64,000 nt of DNA. Source: Flavobacterium jejuense. Its GTDB lineage: Bacteria > Bacteroidota > Bacteroidia > Flavobacteriales > Flavobacteriaceae. The stretch spans positions 18,687 through 82,686 of the forward strand of contig NZ_VEVQ02000019.1 of the NCBI RefSeq assembly GCF_006491595.2, written 5' to 3'. The translations under genes and the position numbers were made by a program. Below are positions 26,196-33,449 of the stretch, piece after piece (the stretch's first letter is position 1; the number at the start of each line of letters is the position of its first letter). Below the pieces are notes generated by a model. That model did not search any database and was not told the origin of the DNA. It saw nothing but the letters and a program-made list of their open reading frames with translations.

Positions 26196-26213
26196 ATCGT
26201 AATATTGCAATAT
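26196..26213 (+). promoter_or_regulatory. Probable ArsR operator
   Basis: ATCGTAATATTGCAAT (26196-26211) is a near-palindrome, and ATATTGCAATAT (26202-26213) is a perfect one. It lies 12 bp before the arsR start codon at 26226, the usual place for an ArsR/SmtB operator, and overlaps TAATATTG, which is close to a -7 element. Confidence 0.6.
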
Positions 26214-26225
26214 AATAATATTTAT

Positions 26226-26549
26226 ATGGGAGTTTCTAAAACTGAATTTTTTACAGAAGAACAAAATCAAATGGCATCTTTGTTTAAATCTATTTCACAT
26301 CCAGCTCGTATTGCGATTATTCAATATTTGCTGAGTGTCGATTCTTGTATTTGTGGTGATATTGTAAACGAATTGCCATTGGCTCAGCCAACCGTTTCTC
26401 AACACTTGAAAGAATTAAAAAATGCTAATATTATTAAAGGTACTATTGAAGGAACTGCCATTTGTTATTGTTTAAACCAAGATACTATTGCAGTAATTCA
26501 AGATTACTTTAAAGGAATAACAAAGCAACTGCAAAACAAATGTTGCTAA
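26226..26549 (+). CDS. arsR: ArsR-family metalloregulator
   Basis: 107 residues from MGVSKTEFFTEEQNQMASLF; the ORF could start seven codons upstream but would then run into the operator. The winged helix is clear: SHPARIAIIQYLL, then CICGDIVNELPLAQPTVSQHLKEL with the Cys-x-Cys metal-sensing motif at the start of helix 3. The C-terminus has CC. As(III)/Sb(III) binding would release it from the operator and induce the downstream genes. Confidence 0.88.
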   Translation: MGVSKTEFFTEEQNQMASLFKSISHPARIAIIQYLLSVDSCICGDIVNELPLAQPTVSQHLKELKNANIIKGTIEGTAICYCLNQDTIAVIQDYFKGITKQLQNKCC

Positions 26550-26580
26550 TCACAATTTATTAACAACTAATTACTATATT

Positions 26581-27054
26581 ATGAAACTATCAGAAATAAA
26601 AAACAAACTAAAAGAACTATCAACAATTGCATTTCAATTGCCAAACGGAGAGTTAGTGCCTTCTCATTTTCATGTTACTGAAGTAGGGAAAGTCTCTAAG
26701 CATTTTATTGATTGTGGAGGAATCGTTCGTAAAGAAGAAGTGGTTAATTTTCAATTGTGGGAAGCTAACGATTATGATCATCGTTTACATCCTGAAAAAT
26801 TGATTCACATAATAGAATTGTCTGAAAAAAATATTGAAATAGAAGATTTAGAAATAGAAGTGGAATATCAAATGAAAGATACGATTGGTAAATTTAATTT
26901 GGATTTTAATGGTGAAAACTTTTTGCTAACTTCTAAGTTAACAAATTGTTTGGCTCAAGATAAATGCGGTATTCCGCCCGAAAAATTAAAAGTTAAAATT
27001 GGAGAATGGAATGCTAAAGAAAAATCATGTACTCCAGACTCAGGGTGTTGTTAA
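26581..27054 (+). CDS. DUF6428 family protein of the arsenic operon
   Basis: 157 residues, soluble. KLKELSTIAFQLPNGELVPSHFHVTEVG and HRLHPEKLIHIIEL fit DUF6428, found beside arsR in Bacteroidota. The C-terminus holds four Cys (CGIP, CTPDSGCC), a plausible As(III)-binding tail. It follows arsR by 31 bp. Function unproved; a metal-binding accessory role is inference. Confidence 0.75.
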   Translation: MKLSEIKNKLKELSTIAFQLPNGELVPSHFHVTEVGKVSKHFIDCGGIVRKEEVVNFQLWEANDYDHRLHPEKLIHIIELSEKNIEIEDLEIEVEYQMKDTIGKFNLDFNGENFLLTSKLTNCLAQDKCGIPPEKLKVKIGEWNAKEKSCTPDSGCC

Positions 27055-27201
27055 TTAGTAGAAGCTAATCCAGCCATTCACTTTATCTTCATTGTCTCAA
27101 GCTATTTTTGTTGGTCTTAAAAGAGCTTCTAAGGTCGCTTTTTAAGACCAACAAAAATTAGCTTTCAACTGCAAAAGGATGTTGCTACTGTCTGGGCTAA
27201 A
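27055..27201 (-). repeat. Degenerate flavobacterial intergenic element with long hairpin
   Basis: A 147-bp stretch between two ars genes. Its core is a hairpin: AGCTATTTTTGTTGGTC (from 27100) matches its complement ending at 27163 over 23 bp with one bulged base. Read on the minus strand the flanks are TAGCCCAGACAGTAGC-ACATCC at one end and GGCTGGATTAGCTTCTA at the other. These resemble the TAGCCC...CATCCTTTT...hairpin...TAGCTCCTA intergenic element I recall from many Flavobacterium genomes. Not coding. The family match is from memory. Confidence 0.55.
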
Positions 27202-27212
27202 ACATAAATAAA

Positions 27213-27830
27213 ATGTATAAGAAGATTTCTAATATTGTAGAGAATTTAGCTAGTAATTCTGTTTCTGAAGAAAGAAAAGAACTGTTGCAACCCTTTGTCG
27301 ATTATATTCAAAAGAGAGTTGATGCCAAACAAAGTATTAACCTGAATTTTATTTGCACTCATAATTCTAGGAGAAGTCATTTGTCTCAAATATGGGCACA
27401 AACTATGGCGTTTTATTATGACATTAAGCATGTAACCACATATTCAGGAGGAACAGAAGCAACTGCAGTGTTTTTTAAAGTTATAGATACATTAAAGGTT
27501 CAAGGTTTTGAAATTCAAAAATTAAGTGAAGGTAATAATCCGGTTTTGGCTATTAAATACGATGAAAATGAATTACCTATTGTTGGTTTTTCAAAAACAT
27601 TTGATAATAGTTTTAATCCAAAATCTAATTTTGCAGCTATAATGACTTGTTCGTCAGCAGATGAAGGCTGTCCTTTTATTGCTGGTGCAGAAAGACGATT
27701 TCCTATTCGATACAATGATCCAAAGGAATATGATGGAACTGCTCTAATGGATGAAAAATATCTAGAAAGTAGTGAAGTGATAGCTTCTGAAATGGCTTAT
27801 GTGTTTTCAAAAATTAAAAATGGAAAATAG
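27213..27830 (+). CDS. Arsenate reductase / low-molecular-weight phosphatase-like protein
   Basis: 205 residues. LNFICTHNSRRSHLSQIWA contains the CX5R loop (Cys48 to Arg54) of LMW protein-tyrosine-phosphatase-fold enzymes. Later Cys residues (MTCSSADEGCPF) could act as the resolving pair in arsenate reduction. Context behind arsR and DUF6428 supports reduction of arsenate to arsenite in the cytoplasm. It is longer than classical ArsC of this fold (about 130-140 residues) because of a 40-residue helical N-terminus. The last 11 bases overlap the aquaporin gene. Confidence 0.8.
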   Translation: MYKKISNIVENLASNSVSEERKELLQPFVDYIQKRVDAKQSINLNFICTHNSRRSHLSQIWAQTMAFYYDIKHVTTYSGGTEATAVFFKVIDTLKVQGFEIQKLSEGNNPVLAIKYDENELPIVGFSKTFDNSFNPKSNFAAIMTCSSADEGCPFIAGAERRFPIRYNDPKEYDGTALMDEKYLESSEVIASEMAYVFSKIKNGK

Positions 27831-28470
27831 AAGGATTTATTATATAAGTGAGTTTTTTGGAACCTTCTTATTGGTTTTTTTGGGAACAGGTTCTGTTATA
27901 ATTAGTGAAGAATATAATGGAATCATTCAGGCGTTTGGAATTGGAATTGTTTTTGGTGTAACCGTTTGGTTATTGGTTCAATTCTTTGGTAAGTTTTCAG
28001 ATTGTCATATCAATCCAGCAGTTACTATTGCTTTTTTATGGAATAAACAAATACAGTTTAAACAAGCTCTTTTATATGTTTTTTTTCAGTTGATCGGTGC
28101 GTTATGTGCAAGTATATGCTTGCATTTTTTATTTGAAATTAATCAAAATTTAGGGAATACATTACCAAGTGGAAGTTGGCAAGAATCCTTTATTTTAGAA
28201 TTTTTTCTGAGTTTTGCTTTAATGATGGTGATATTAATTTCTACAACTCAAAAGGTTTTGTTGAAATTTGCTCCTTTTTTAATTGGAAGTACTGTTTTTC
28301 TGGAAGCGTGGTTAGCTGGTCCTATTTGTGGAGCTTCCATGAATCCAGCAAGAAGTTTTGGACCAGCAGCGGTTTCAGAAAATATGTTTTTTTTACCACT
28401 TTATATTTTAGGACCAATTTCTGGGATGATTTTGGCAGTAGTTCTGTTGAATTTCATTTATAAAAATTAA
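27820..28470 (+). CDS. MIP/aquaporin family channel
   Basis: 216 residues from MENRRIYYISEFFGTFLLV, with six spans and two NPA motifs: CHINPAVTIAF (65-67) and GASMNPARSFGPA (about 173-175). The ATG overlaps the phosphatase gene by 11 bases, so the products are coupled. In some bacteria a MIP channel (AqpS) replaces an arsenite pump and lets As(III) leave down its gradient; the same role is likely here because no acr3 or arsB gene is present. Confidence 0.85.
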   Translation: MENRRIYYISEFFGTFLLVFLGTGSVIISEEYNGIIQAFGIGIVFGVTVWLLVQFFGKFSDCHINPAVTIAFLWNKQIQFKQALLYVFFQLIGALCASICLHFLFEINQNLGNTLPSGSWQESFILEFFLSFALMMVILISTTQKVLLKFAPFLIGSTVFLEAWLAGPICGASMNPARSFGPAAVSENMFFLPLYILGPISGMILAVVLLNFIYKN

Positions 28471-28869
28471 AAATATTTCATTTCGAGTTGTTTTCTGGTT
28501 TTAAAAATTAAAAATTTATTTTTCTACTTCTTTTTTAACTCTACATGACCTATACAAAAACGTTTTCGTTTCTAATTCTCTAATTTTTTTTAACAGAAAT
28601 TACTCTTTTTTTTCTCTATTAAAGTCAAAAAAATCCGATAAAAAGTAGTTTTTTTATATAAAACCTTTGTTTTTTATTTTTTTAAATGTTGTATGTTTTT
28701 TGTAATACTCATATTGATTAATACTTGTTTTTTTAACATTATTTTTGAAATATCATAAAAATAGAAGTTTATTTTTTCTGATTTTTCATTTTATCATTGA
28801 ATTGAAGTGTTAGGTAAATAACTATTCTATTAAAAGATTAATTACAAACAAAACAAACTCTACATTATT
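28471..28869. other. AT-rich gene-free spacer before the GH16 gene
   Basis: Extremely T-rich on the plus strand, with several poly-T runs of 6-9 bases and no coding frame. No clean TAnnTTTG promoter or terminator hairpin is seen. Such a long upstream region in front of a secreted polysaccharidase may hold regulator sites, but none is recognisable. Confidence 0.4.
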
Positions 28870-31704
28870 ATGAAAACAAATGAATTTTGCTATGCGATAC
28901 AATTTCGTAAACAACAAGTAAAAAGTAATTCAATATTACAAAAGAACTCATTTTGGAGTTTGTTTTTTTTATTGATTGGATTAAATACTTTTTCACAAAT
29001 TGGTCCAGTAATTTGGGAAGATAATTTCAATACTTTTAATGCACAACAATGGACTAAAGATATTGGTGATGGATGCAATATTGGATTATGTGGTTGGGGA
29101 AACCAAGAATTACAATCGTATGAATCGAATAATGTTTACGTAGCAGATATTCCTGGTGAAGCTGGAAATAAAGCGCTGGTATTAGAAGCTAAAAGAGAAA
29201 ATTCAGGTTCTAGAGTATTTACTTCTGGAAAAGTAAATAGCGATAAAAAAGTAGCCATTCATTATGGAATGGTTGAAGTGCGTGTGAGAGTACCTAATTT
29301 GAGTCAGGGTTTGTGGCCAGCTGCTTGGATGTTAGGAACGGCTAATTTGGCTTGGCCAACAAAAGGTGAAATTGATATGATGGAAATGGGCTTTAGCCAA
29401 GCAGCAAGAAATACTCAATTAGAACCAAACTCGACAGTTAATACTTATGTTGGTGCCAATACGTTTTTTCCAACACCTGGTGGAGGAGTAGGTAATATTG
29501 CTTATGATGTAAATTATAATAAACCTTATGTAGCAGCAACTCCTTTAAATGATCGTTTTGTAAAGTATAGAATTTATTGGGAGCCAACTCAAATTCGTTT
29601 TACAGTAGTGGACGGTGCTACAGAATATGATTTGTATGAAAATCCATTTCCGATTGATGCTAATGATTCTAATACAACTCCTTTTACAAAACCATTTTAC
29701 ATGTTATTTAATTTAGCTGTTGGTGGAACTTTAACAGGAATTACTTCAAATAATGGAATTAATGCACCTTTGCCTGGTAAAATGTATGTTGATTATGTTC
29801 GTGTATATAAATGGAATGGACATGGAAGTGTAACACTATCAGATGGTACTATCGCTGCTGAGACAGGTACTTTTGGAGTTTTCACGGATACTACTCCTAC
29901 GACCAAAAAACTAGCATTTGGAACAGATGCTGAATTTTATATTTTCGGTGAAACATTAGTTGAAAACACTGGTATTCCTCCTTATGAAGGGGCAAATGTT
30001 TTGTCTTTTACAAATGACAAAACAAAAGGATGGTTTGGTGCTGGAATCATAAGTCTTTTTGGAAAGAATATGTCTAATTACCCTCAAAATGGTTCTTTAA
30101 AATTTAAAATAAAGATTCCAGCTGATGTTTCTTTTTTAATAGGAGTAAACGATAATTTTACGAATTCAGCCGAAGTTAAATTTCCAGCTGGTCAAACTAA
30201 ATATGGATTGGTTAGAAATGGAGAATGGGGTCAAGTTACTATTCCAATTAGTGATTTAGGAGGATTGGTAGCTTTTCAAGATATGTCTTATTTGTTTAGA
30301 ATTGGTAGTGATGGTACTATTCCAGCTAATAATTTTCAATTTGCTATAGATGATATTGTTTGGGTTGATGGGAATACAACAGTTTGTCAACCAACAGCAG
30401 TTACTCCATATTATAATATAAACGGTCAAAGTTGGGTATCTAATACTACTGTTTCACTTCAATCTGGAAATAGTGTGACTTTTGGTCCTCAACCTACAAC
30501 TGGTGGTACTTGGTCATGGACAGGCCCTAATAATTTTACTGCAAACACAAGAGAAATTACACTTTCAAATGTACAAATATCTAATTCAGGTAATTATATT
30601 GCTACCTTCACTAATACATGTGGAACAGCATCTACTGTGACTTTTGCAGTAACAGTTGCTCCTGTAACTAATACTTTTACACCAGATCCTAATAAAACTT
30701 ATTATATAGCAAACCCTTTTCATAATAAAAGAATTGGTGCAAATGGTTCTGAAGATCCTTTTAGTACAGCAATAAATACAACTGGACCAACTGTTGAGTG
30801 GAAATTTACTGCAGCTCCAAATAATAGTTATTATATAGACTGTGTGGGAGGTCAAGGAAATCCTAGGCTTCGATCAGACAATTCAGATTTTACAGATATG
30901 CAACCTTCTAGTTATGCAGGTACTTGGGAGAGATGGCAAATTACTACTGCGGGGAATGGTAAGTTTTATTTAACTACTTTGGAAAGTAATTTAAGAAGAC
31001 TACAGATGAATAGTGTAGGAACTTTAAAGCAAGTGGATACAAATTCGCAAGATACTTGGGAACAATTTACTTTTACTGAAGTTTCTCAAACGCCTCCACC
31101 ACCTCCGGTAGGCTCTTGTACAAGAGTAGCTGCTAATGGAGATTTTAACGCTGTGATTACTAATGATGCTACAGGGTCTTATGTAACTTTTGTTCCAAAC
31201 AAAACAGGTGTTGGAAGTAGTACACTTATTTTATATTATAACACTTCGGTTAATACAACTTATCCAGGTTACTTGGCTCAAGCAAATGTGCCTTTTAAGG
31301 TAAATGCTTCTGCTGGACAAACTATTTATTTTTATTATACTTATAGCTTGCCAACTGGTGGTGAGAATAATACGGCTAATGATAAAATGAATTTTATTCT
31401 TGGAAGTTGTACAAGTAACAATGCTAGAATAGCTGAAAATGAAATAGAGAGTAAAAATGTAATGGAGGATATGTTTAAAATATATCCAAACCCTATAAAA
31501 GAAGAAGCTATTATTGAAATTGAGGGTGTAAATTCTTTTGATACCGTTTTGATAATGAATAACGCGGGTCAAATTCTAGAAAAAAGAAGTTTTAATGATG
31601 CTACAAAAGTTGTAATCAATACCTCTAATTTAAGCCCAGGAATTTATTTTGTACAATTAGAAGGTAAAAAAGGAGTTAGAAATACAAAAATTGTAAAACA
31701 ATAA
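28870..31704 (+). CDS. Secreted GH16 beta-glucanase (laminarinase-like) with T9SS tail
   Basis: 944 residues. A long signal region (1-43, ending NTFSQ) leads to a GH16 domain (about 48-315) with the catalytic motif GEIDMMEMG: Glu167 nucleophile, Asp169, Glu172 acid/base. CGWGNQELQSY is typical of laminarinases. Next come a beta-sandwich (about 330-505) likely binding sugar, an Ig-like domain (about 510-600), a beta-trefoil-like RICIN-type segment (about 610-745), another beta domain after a Pro-rich linker, and the sorting tail MFKIYPNPIKEEAI ... LSPGIYFVQLEGKKG ... IVKQ of T9SS substrates. It should be exported by T9SS and cut beta-1,3(1,4)-glucans such as laminarin. Confidence 0.9.
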   Translation: MKTNEFCYAIQFRKQQVKSNSILQKNSFWSLFFLLIGLNTFSQIGPVIWEDNFNTFNAQQWTKDIGDGCNIGLCGWGNQELQSYESNNVYVADIPGEAGNKALVLEAKRENSGSRVFTSGKVNSDKKVAIHYGMVEVRVRVPNLSQGLWPAAWMLGTANLAWPTKGEIDMMEMGFSQAARNTQLEPNSTVNTYVGANTFFPTPGGGVGNIAYDVNYNKPYVAATPLNDRFVKYRIYWEPTQIRFTVVDGATEYDLYENPFPIDANDSNTTPFTKPFYMLFNLAVGGTLTGITSNNGINAPLPGKMYVDYVRVYKWNGHGSVTLSDGTIAAETGTFGVFTDTTPTTKKLAFGTDAEFYIFGETLVENTGIPPYEGANVLSFTNDKTKGWFGAGIISLFGKNMSNYPQNGSLKFKIKIPADVSFLIGVNDNFTNSAEVKFPAGQTKYGLVRNGEWGQVTIPISDLGGLVAFQDMSYLFRIGSDGTIPANNFQFAIDDIVWVDGNTTVCQPTAVTPYYNINGQSWVSNTTVSLQSGNSVTFGPQPTTGGTWSWTGPNNFTANTREITLSNVQISNSGNYIATFTNTCGTASTVTFAVTVAPVTNTFTPDPNKTYYIANPFHNKRIGANGSEDPFSTAINTTGPTVEWKFTAAPNNSYYIDCVGGQGNPRLRSDNSDFTDMQPSSYAGTWERWQITTAGNGKFYLTTLESNLRRLQMNSVGTLKQVDTNSQDTWEQFTFTEVSQTPPPPPVGSCTRVAANGDFNAVITNDATGSYVTFVPNKTGVGSSTLILYYNTSVNTTYPGYLAQANVPFKVNASAGQTIYFYYTYSLPTGGENNTANDKMNFILGSCTSNNARIAENEIESKNVMEDMFKIYPNPIKEEAIIEIEGVNSFDTVLIMNNAGQILEKRSFNDATKVVINTSNLSPGIYFVQLEGKKGVRNTKIVKQ

Positions 31705-31830
31705 GGTTATTTGAATTAGTTAATATTTTTTCTTTAAAACAGTGTTATGTTTTCATCTTCATGAAAATGTAATGCTGTTTTTTAATTTAACGAAATGATT
31801 TATTATCGCATTTAGAGTATTAATAAAAAA

Positions 31831-31850
31831 AAACTCTCAATAATGAGAGC
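31831..31850 (-). terminator. Terminator of the thioredoxin operon
   Basis: CTCTCA (31834-31839) and TGAGAG (31844-31849) form a stem; on the minus strand a long T-run follows. It ends the leftward Trx/DUF6952 transcript directly after the stop codon. Confidence 0.75.
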
Positions 31851-32111
31851 TTATTCTTTATCAATTGAACCAAGTACGCGTTTCATAAAATCGTTCAAAG
31901 CTGTTTTTTTGTCTCTCCCTTCTTTGGTCATTTTATGAACCTCGAGTGCGCCATACATATTAGATATTAATTCCCCTAAGACATCTAATTCTTCATCTTT
32001 TAAAGAAGATACTTCGGTTAGGTTTTCTAAAACTTCAATGGTTTCTACTATATAATCTGCATCATTATCTTCAATGAATTGTGTCAATTGTTTAATAACG
32101 GGTAATTTCAT
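31851..32111 (-). CDS. DUF6952 family protein, thioredoxin partner
   Basis: 86 residues from MKLPVIKQLTQFIEDNDADYI; an ATG 19 codons upstream would overlap the intergenic region and is disfavoured. Soluble, acidic and helical. It fits DUF6952, which in flavobacteria follows a thioredoxin and a peroxiredoxin. The role is unknown; the fixed gene order suggests a function in peroxide defence (inference). Confidence 0.7.
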   Translation of the reverse strand: MKLPVIKQLTQFIEDNDADYIVETIEVLENLTEVSSLKDEELDVLGELISNMYGALEVHKMTKEGRDKKTALNDFMKRVLGSIDKE

Positions 32112-32173
32112 TTTTATGAATTTTAGATTTTTTAATTTTGGAATATTCGAATAGCCAAAATCTAACAATCAAT

Positions 32174-32482
32174 TTAGAGTACTTCATTTACTAATTCAAC
32201 TAATACTTCTACTTTATTAGTTTGTGTTTGGTTTACCAAAATTCCATTTTTAAAAGTAGCAAATGTTGGTAAATTGTCCACTTTTGCTAATTTTCTAGAT
32301 TCTGGGAATTTTTCAGCATCAATCATTAAGAAAGGAATATTTTCATTTTCTGAAGCTAATTTTTTAAATTTTGGTTTCATAATTCTACAATTACCGCACC
32401 ATGAAGCTGAATATTGTACAATTACAATATCATTTGAATTTACTATATCTGATAAATTATCTTGTTCTATTTCTGTAAACAT
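32174..32482 (-). CDS. Thioredoxin family protein
   Basis: 102 residues. YSASWCGNCRIMKPKF has the active-site pair Cys29/Cys32, with GNC instead of the classical GPC. The cis-Pro segment is NLPTFATF. It is cytoplasmic. It lies between a 2-Cys peroxiredoxin and DUF6952 on the same strand and probably recycles the peroxiredoxin. Confidence 0.9.
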   Translation of the reverse strand: MFTEIEQDNLSDIVNSNDIVIVQYSASWCGNCRIMKPKFKKLASENENIPFLMIDAEKFPESRKLAKVDNLPTFATFKNGILVNQTQTNKVEVLVELVNEVL

Positions 32483-32572
32483 AGTTTAAATTATTTAATA
32501 ACAATGACAATATCAAACTTAAAATAATAGTTTAATATTGCCATTGAATTTGTTGTAAATGTTACTTTTTTA

Positions 32573-33208
32573 TTAGTTTTGACTTAAATAAGCAGCAGTA
32601 CTTAAACGGTCTGCGTTCATTGCGTCTTTACCTTCTTCCCAGTTAGCAGGACAAACTTCTCCTTTAGTTTGAACGTGAGTGTAAGCATCAATTAAACGTA
32701 AATATTCGTTTACATTTCTACCTAAAGGCATATCGTTTACACTTTCGTGGAAAATTTTACCTTCTTCGTCAACTAAATAAGTTGCTCTGAAAGTTACATT
32801 TGATCCTTCAAGAATTTCTTCTTCTAAATTTTCATCATAAACCCATTCTGCATCTAAAATATCTAATGCTGCTGATAAGTTTCTTGTTGTGTCTGCTATT
32901 AATGGATAAGTTACTCCTTCAATACCACCATTGTTTTTTGGTGTGTTTAACCAAGCAAAGTGTACTTCATTAGTATCGCAAGATGCACCAATAACTATAG
33001 TGTTTCTTTTTTCAAACTCTCCTAAAGCAGCTTGGAAAGCATGTAATTCTGTTGGACATACAAAAGTAAAATCTTTTGGATACCAAAATAATAACACTTT
33101 TTTGTTGTTTTTTGTAGCTTCTTCTAAAACGTTGATTCTTAAATTGTCTCCCATTTCTGAGATGGCATCAACTGTAATGTTTGGGAATTTTTTTCCTACT
33201 AATGACAT
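32573..33208 (-). CDS. Typical 2-Cys peroxiredoxin
   Basis: 211 residues. FTFVCPTELHAF carries the peroxidatic Cys51 with its Thr/Pro surroundings, and GEVCPANW carries the resolving Cys186. It is of the AhpC/Prx1 group and reduces H2O2 and organic peroxides with thioredoxin as donor. A thioredoxin gene follows 90 bp downstream. An -7-like element precedes it at 33242-33249. The neighbouring katG gives a second, heme-based route for H2O2. Confidence 0.93.
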   Translation of the reverse strand: MSLVGKKFPNITVDAISEMGDNLRINVLEEATKNNKKVLLFWYPKDFTFVCPTELHAFQAALGEFEKRNTIVIGASCDTNEVHFAWLNTPKNNGGIEGVTYPLIADTTRNLSAALDILDAEWVYDENLEEEILEGSNVTFRATYLVDEEGKIFHESVNDMPLGRNVNEYLRLIDAYTHVQTKGEVCPANWEEGKDAMNADRLSTAAYLSQN

Positions 33209-33241
33209 AAGTTAAATAATTTTAATGTTATTTTAATACTG

Positions 33242-33249
33242 CAAAATTA
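33242..33249 (-). promoter_or_regulatory. -7 element of the peroxiredoxin gene
   Basis: On the minus strand TAATTTTG fits TAnnTTTG, 33 bp before the start codon. No -33 TTG at the proper distance. Confidence 0.5.
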
Positions 33250-33392
33250 CAAAATGAAAGGATATAATTAAATGGATGTAATGGTTTGTTTTTATTGAGT
33301 AATAGAGAATAATTATACCTATATTCCTTACAAAATATTAACTATTTTTTCACGAATAATCCAGTATTTTTATTATTTATTGTTGATATAGT

Positions 33393-33423
33393 AAAAAACC
33401 ACCTTCTGAAGGTGGTTTTTTAA
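33393..33423 (-). terminator. Rho-independent terminator of katG
   Basis: AAAAACCACCTT and AAGGTGGTTTTT form a 12-bp stem with a 3-base loop; on the minus strand it ends in T residues after the katG stop. Confidence 0.9.
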
Positions 33424-33449
33424 TTTTAATATTTATTTGAGCAATCTGT

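Noticed and set aside
28176..28463. Alternative-frame ORF over the aquaporin gene
   Set aside because: Overlaps the NPA-containing aquaporin frame and shows Phe/Ser/Trp bias typical of a shifted reading of a membrane protein.
30586..31572. Minus-strand ORFs inside the GH16 gene
   Set aside because: Composition (Ile/Cys/Ser-rich, no domain) is that of a shadow frame; the plus-strand gene explains the region.
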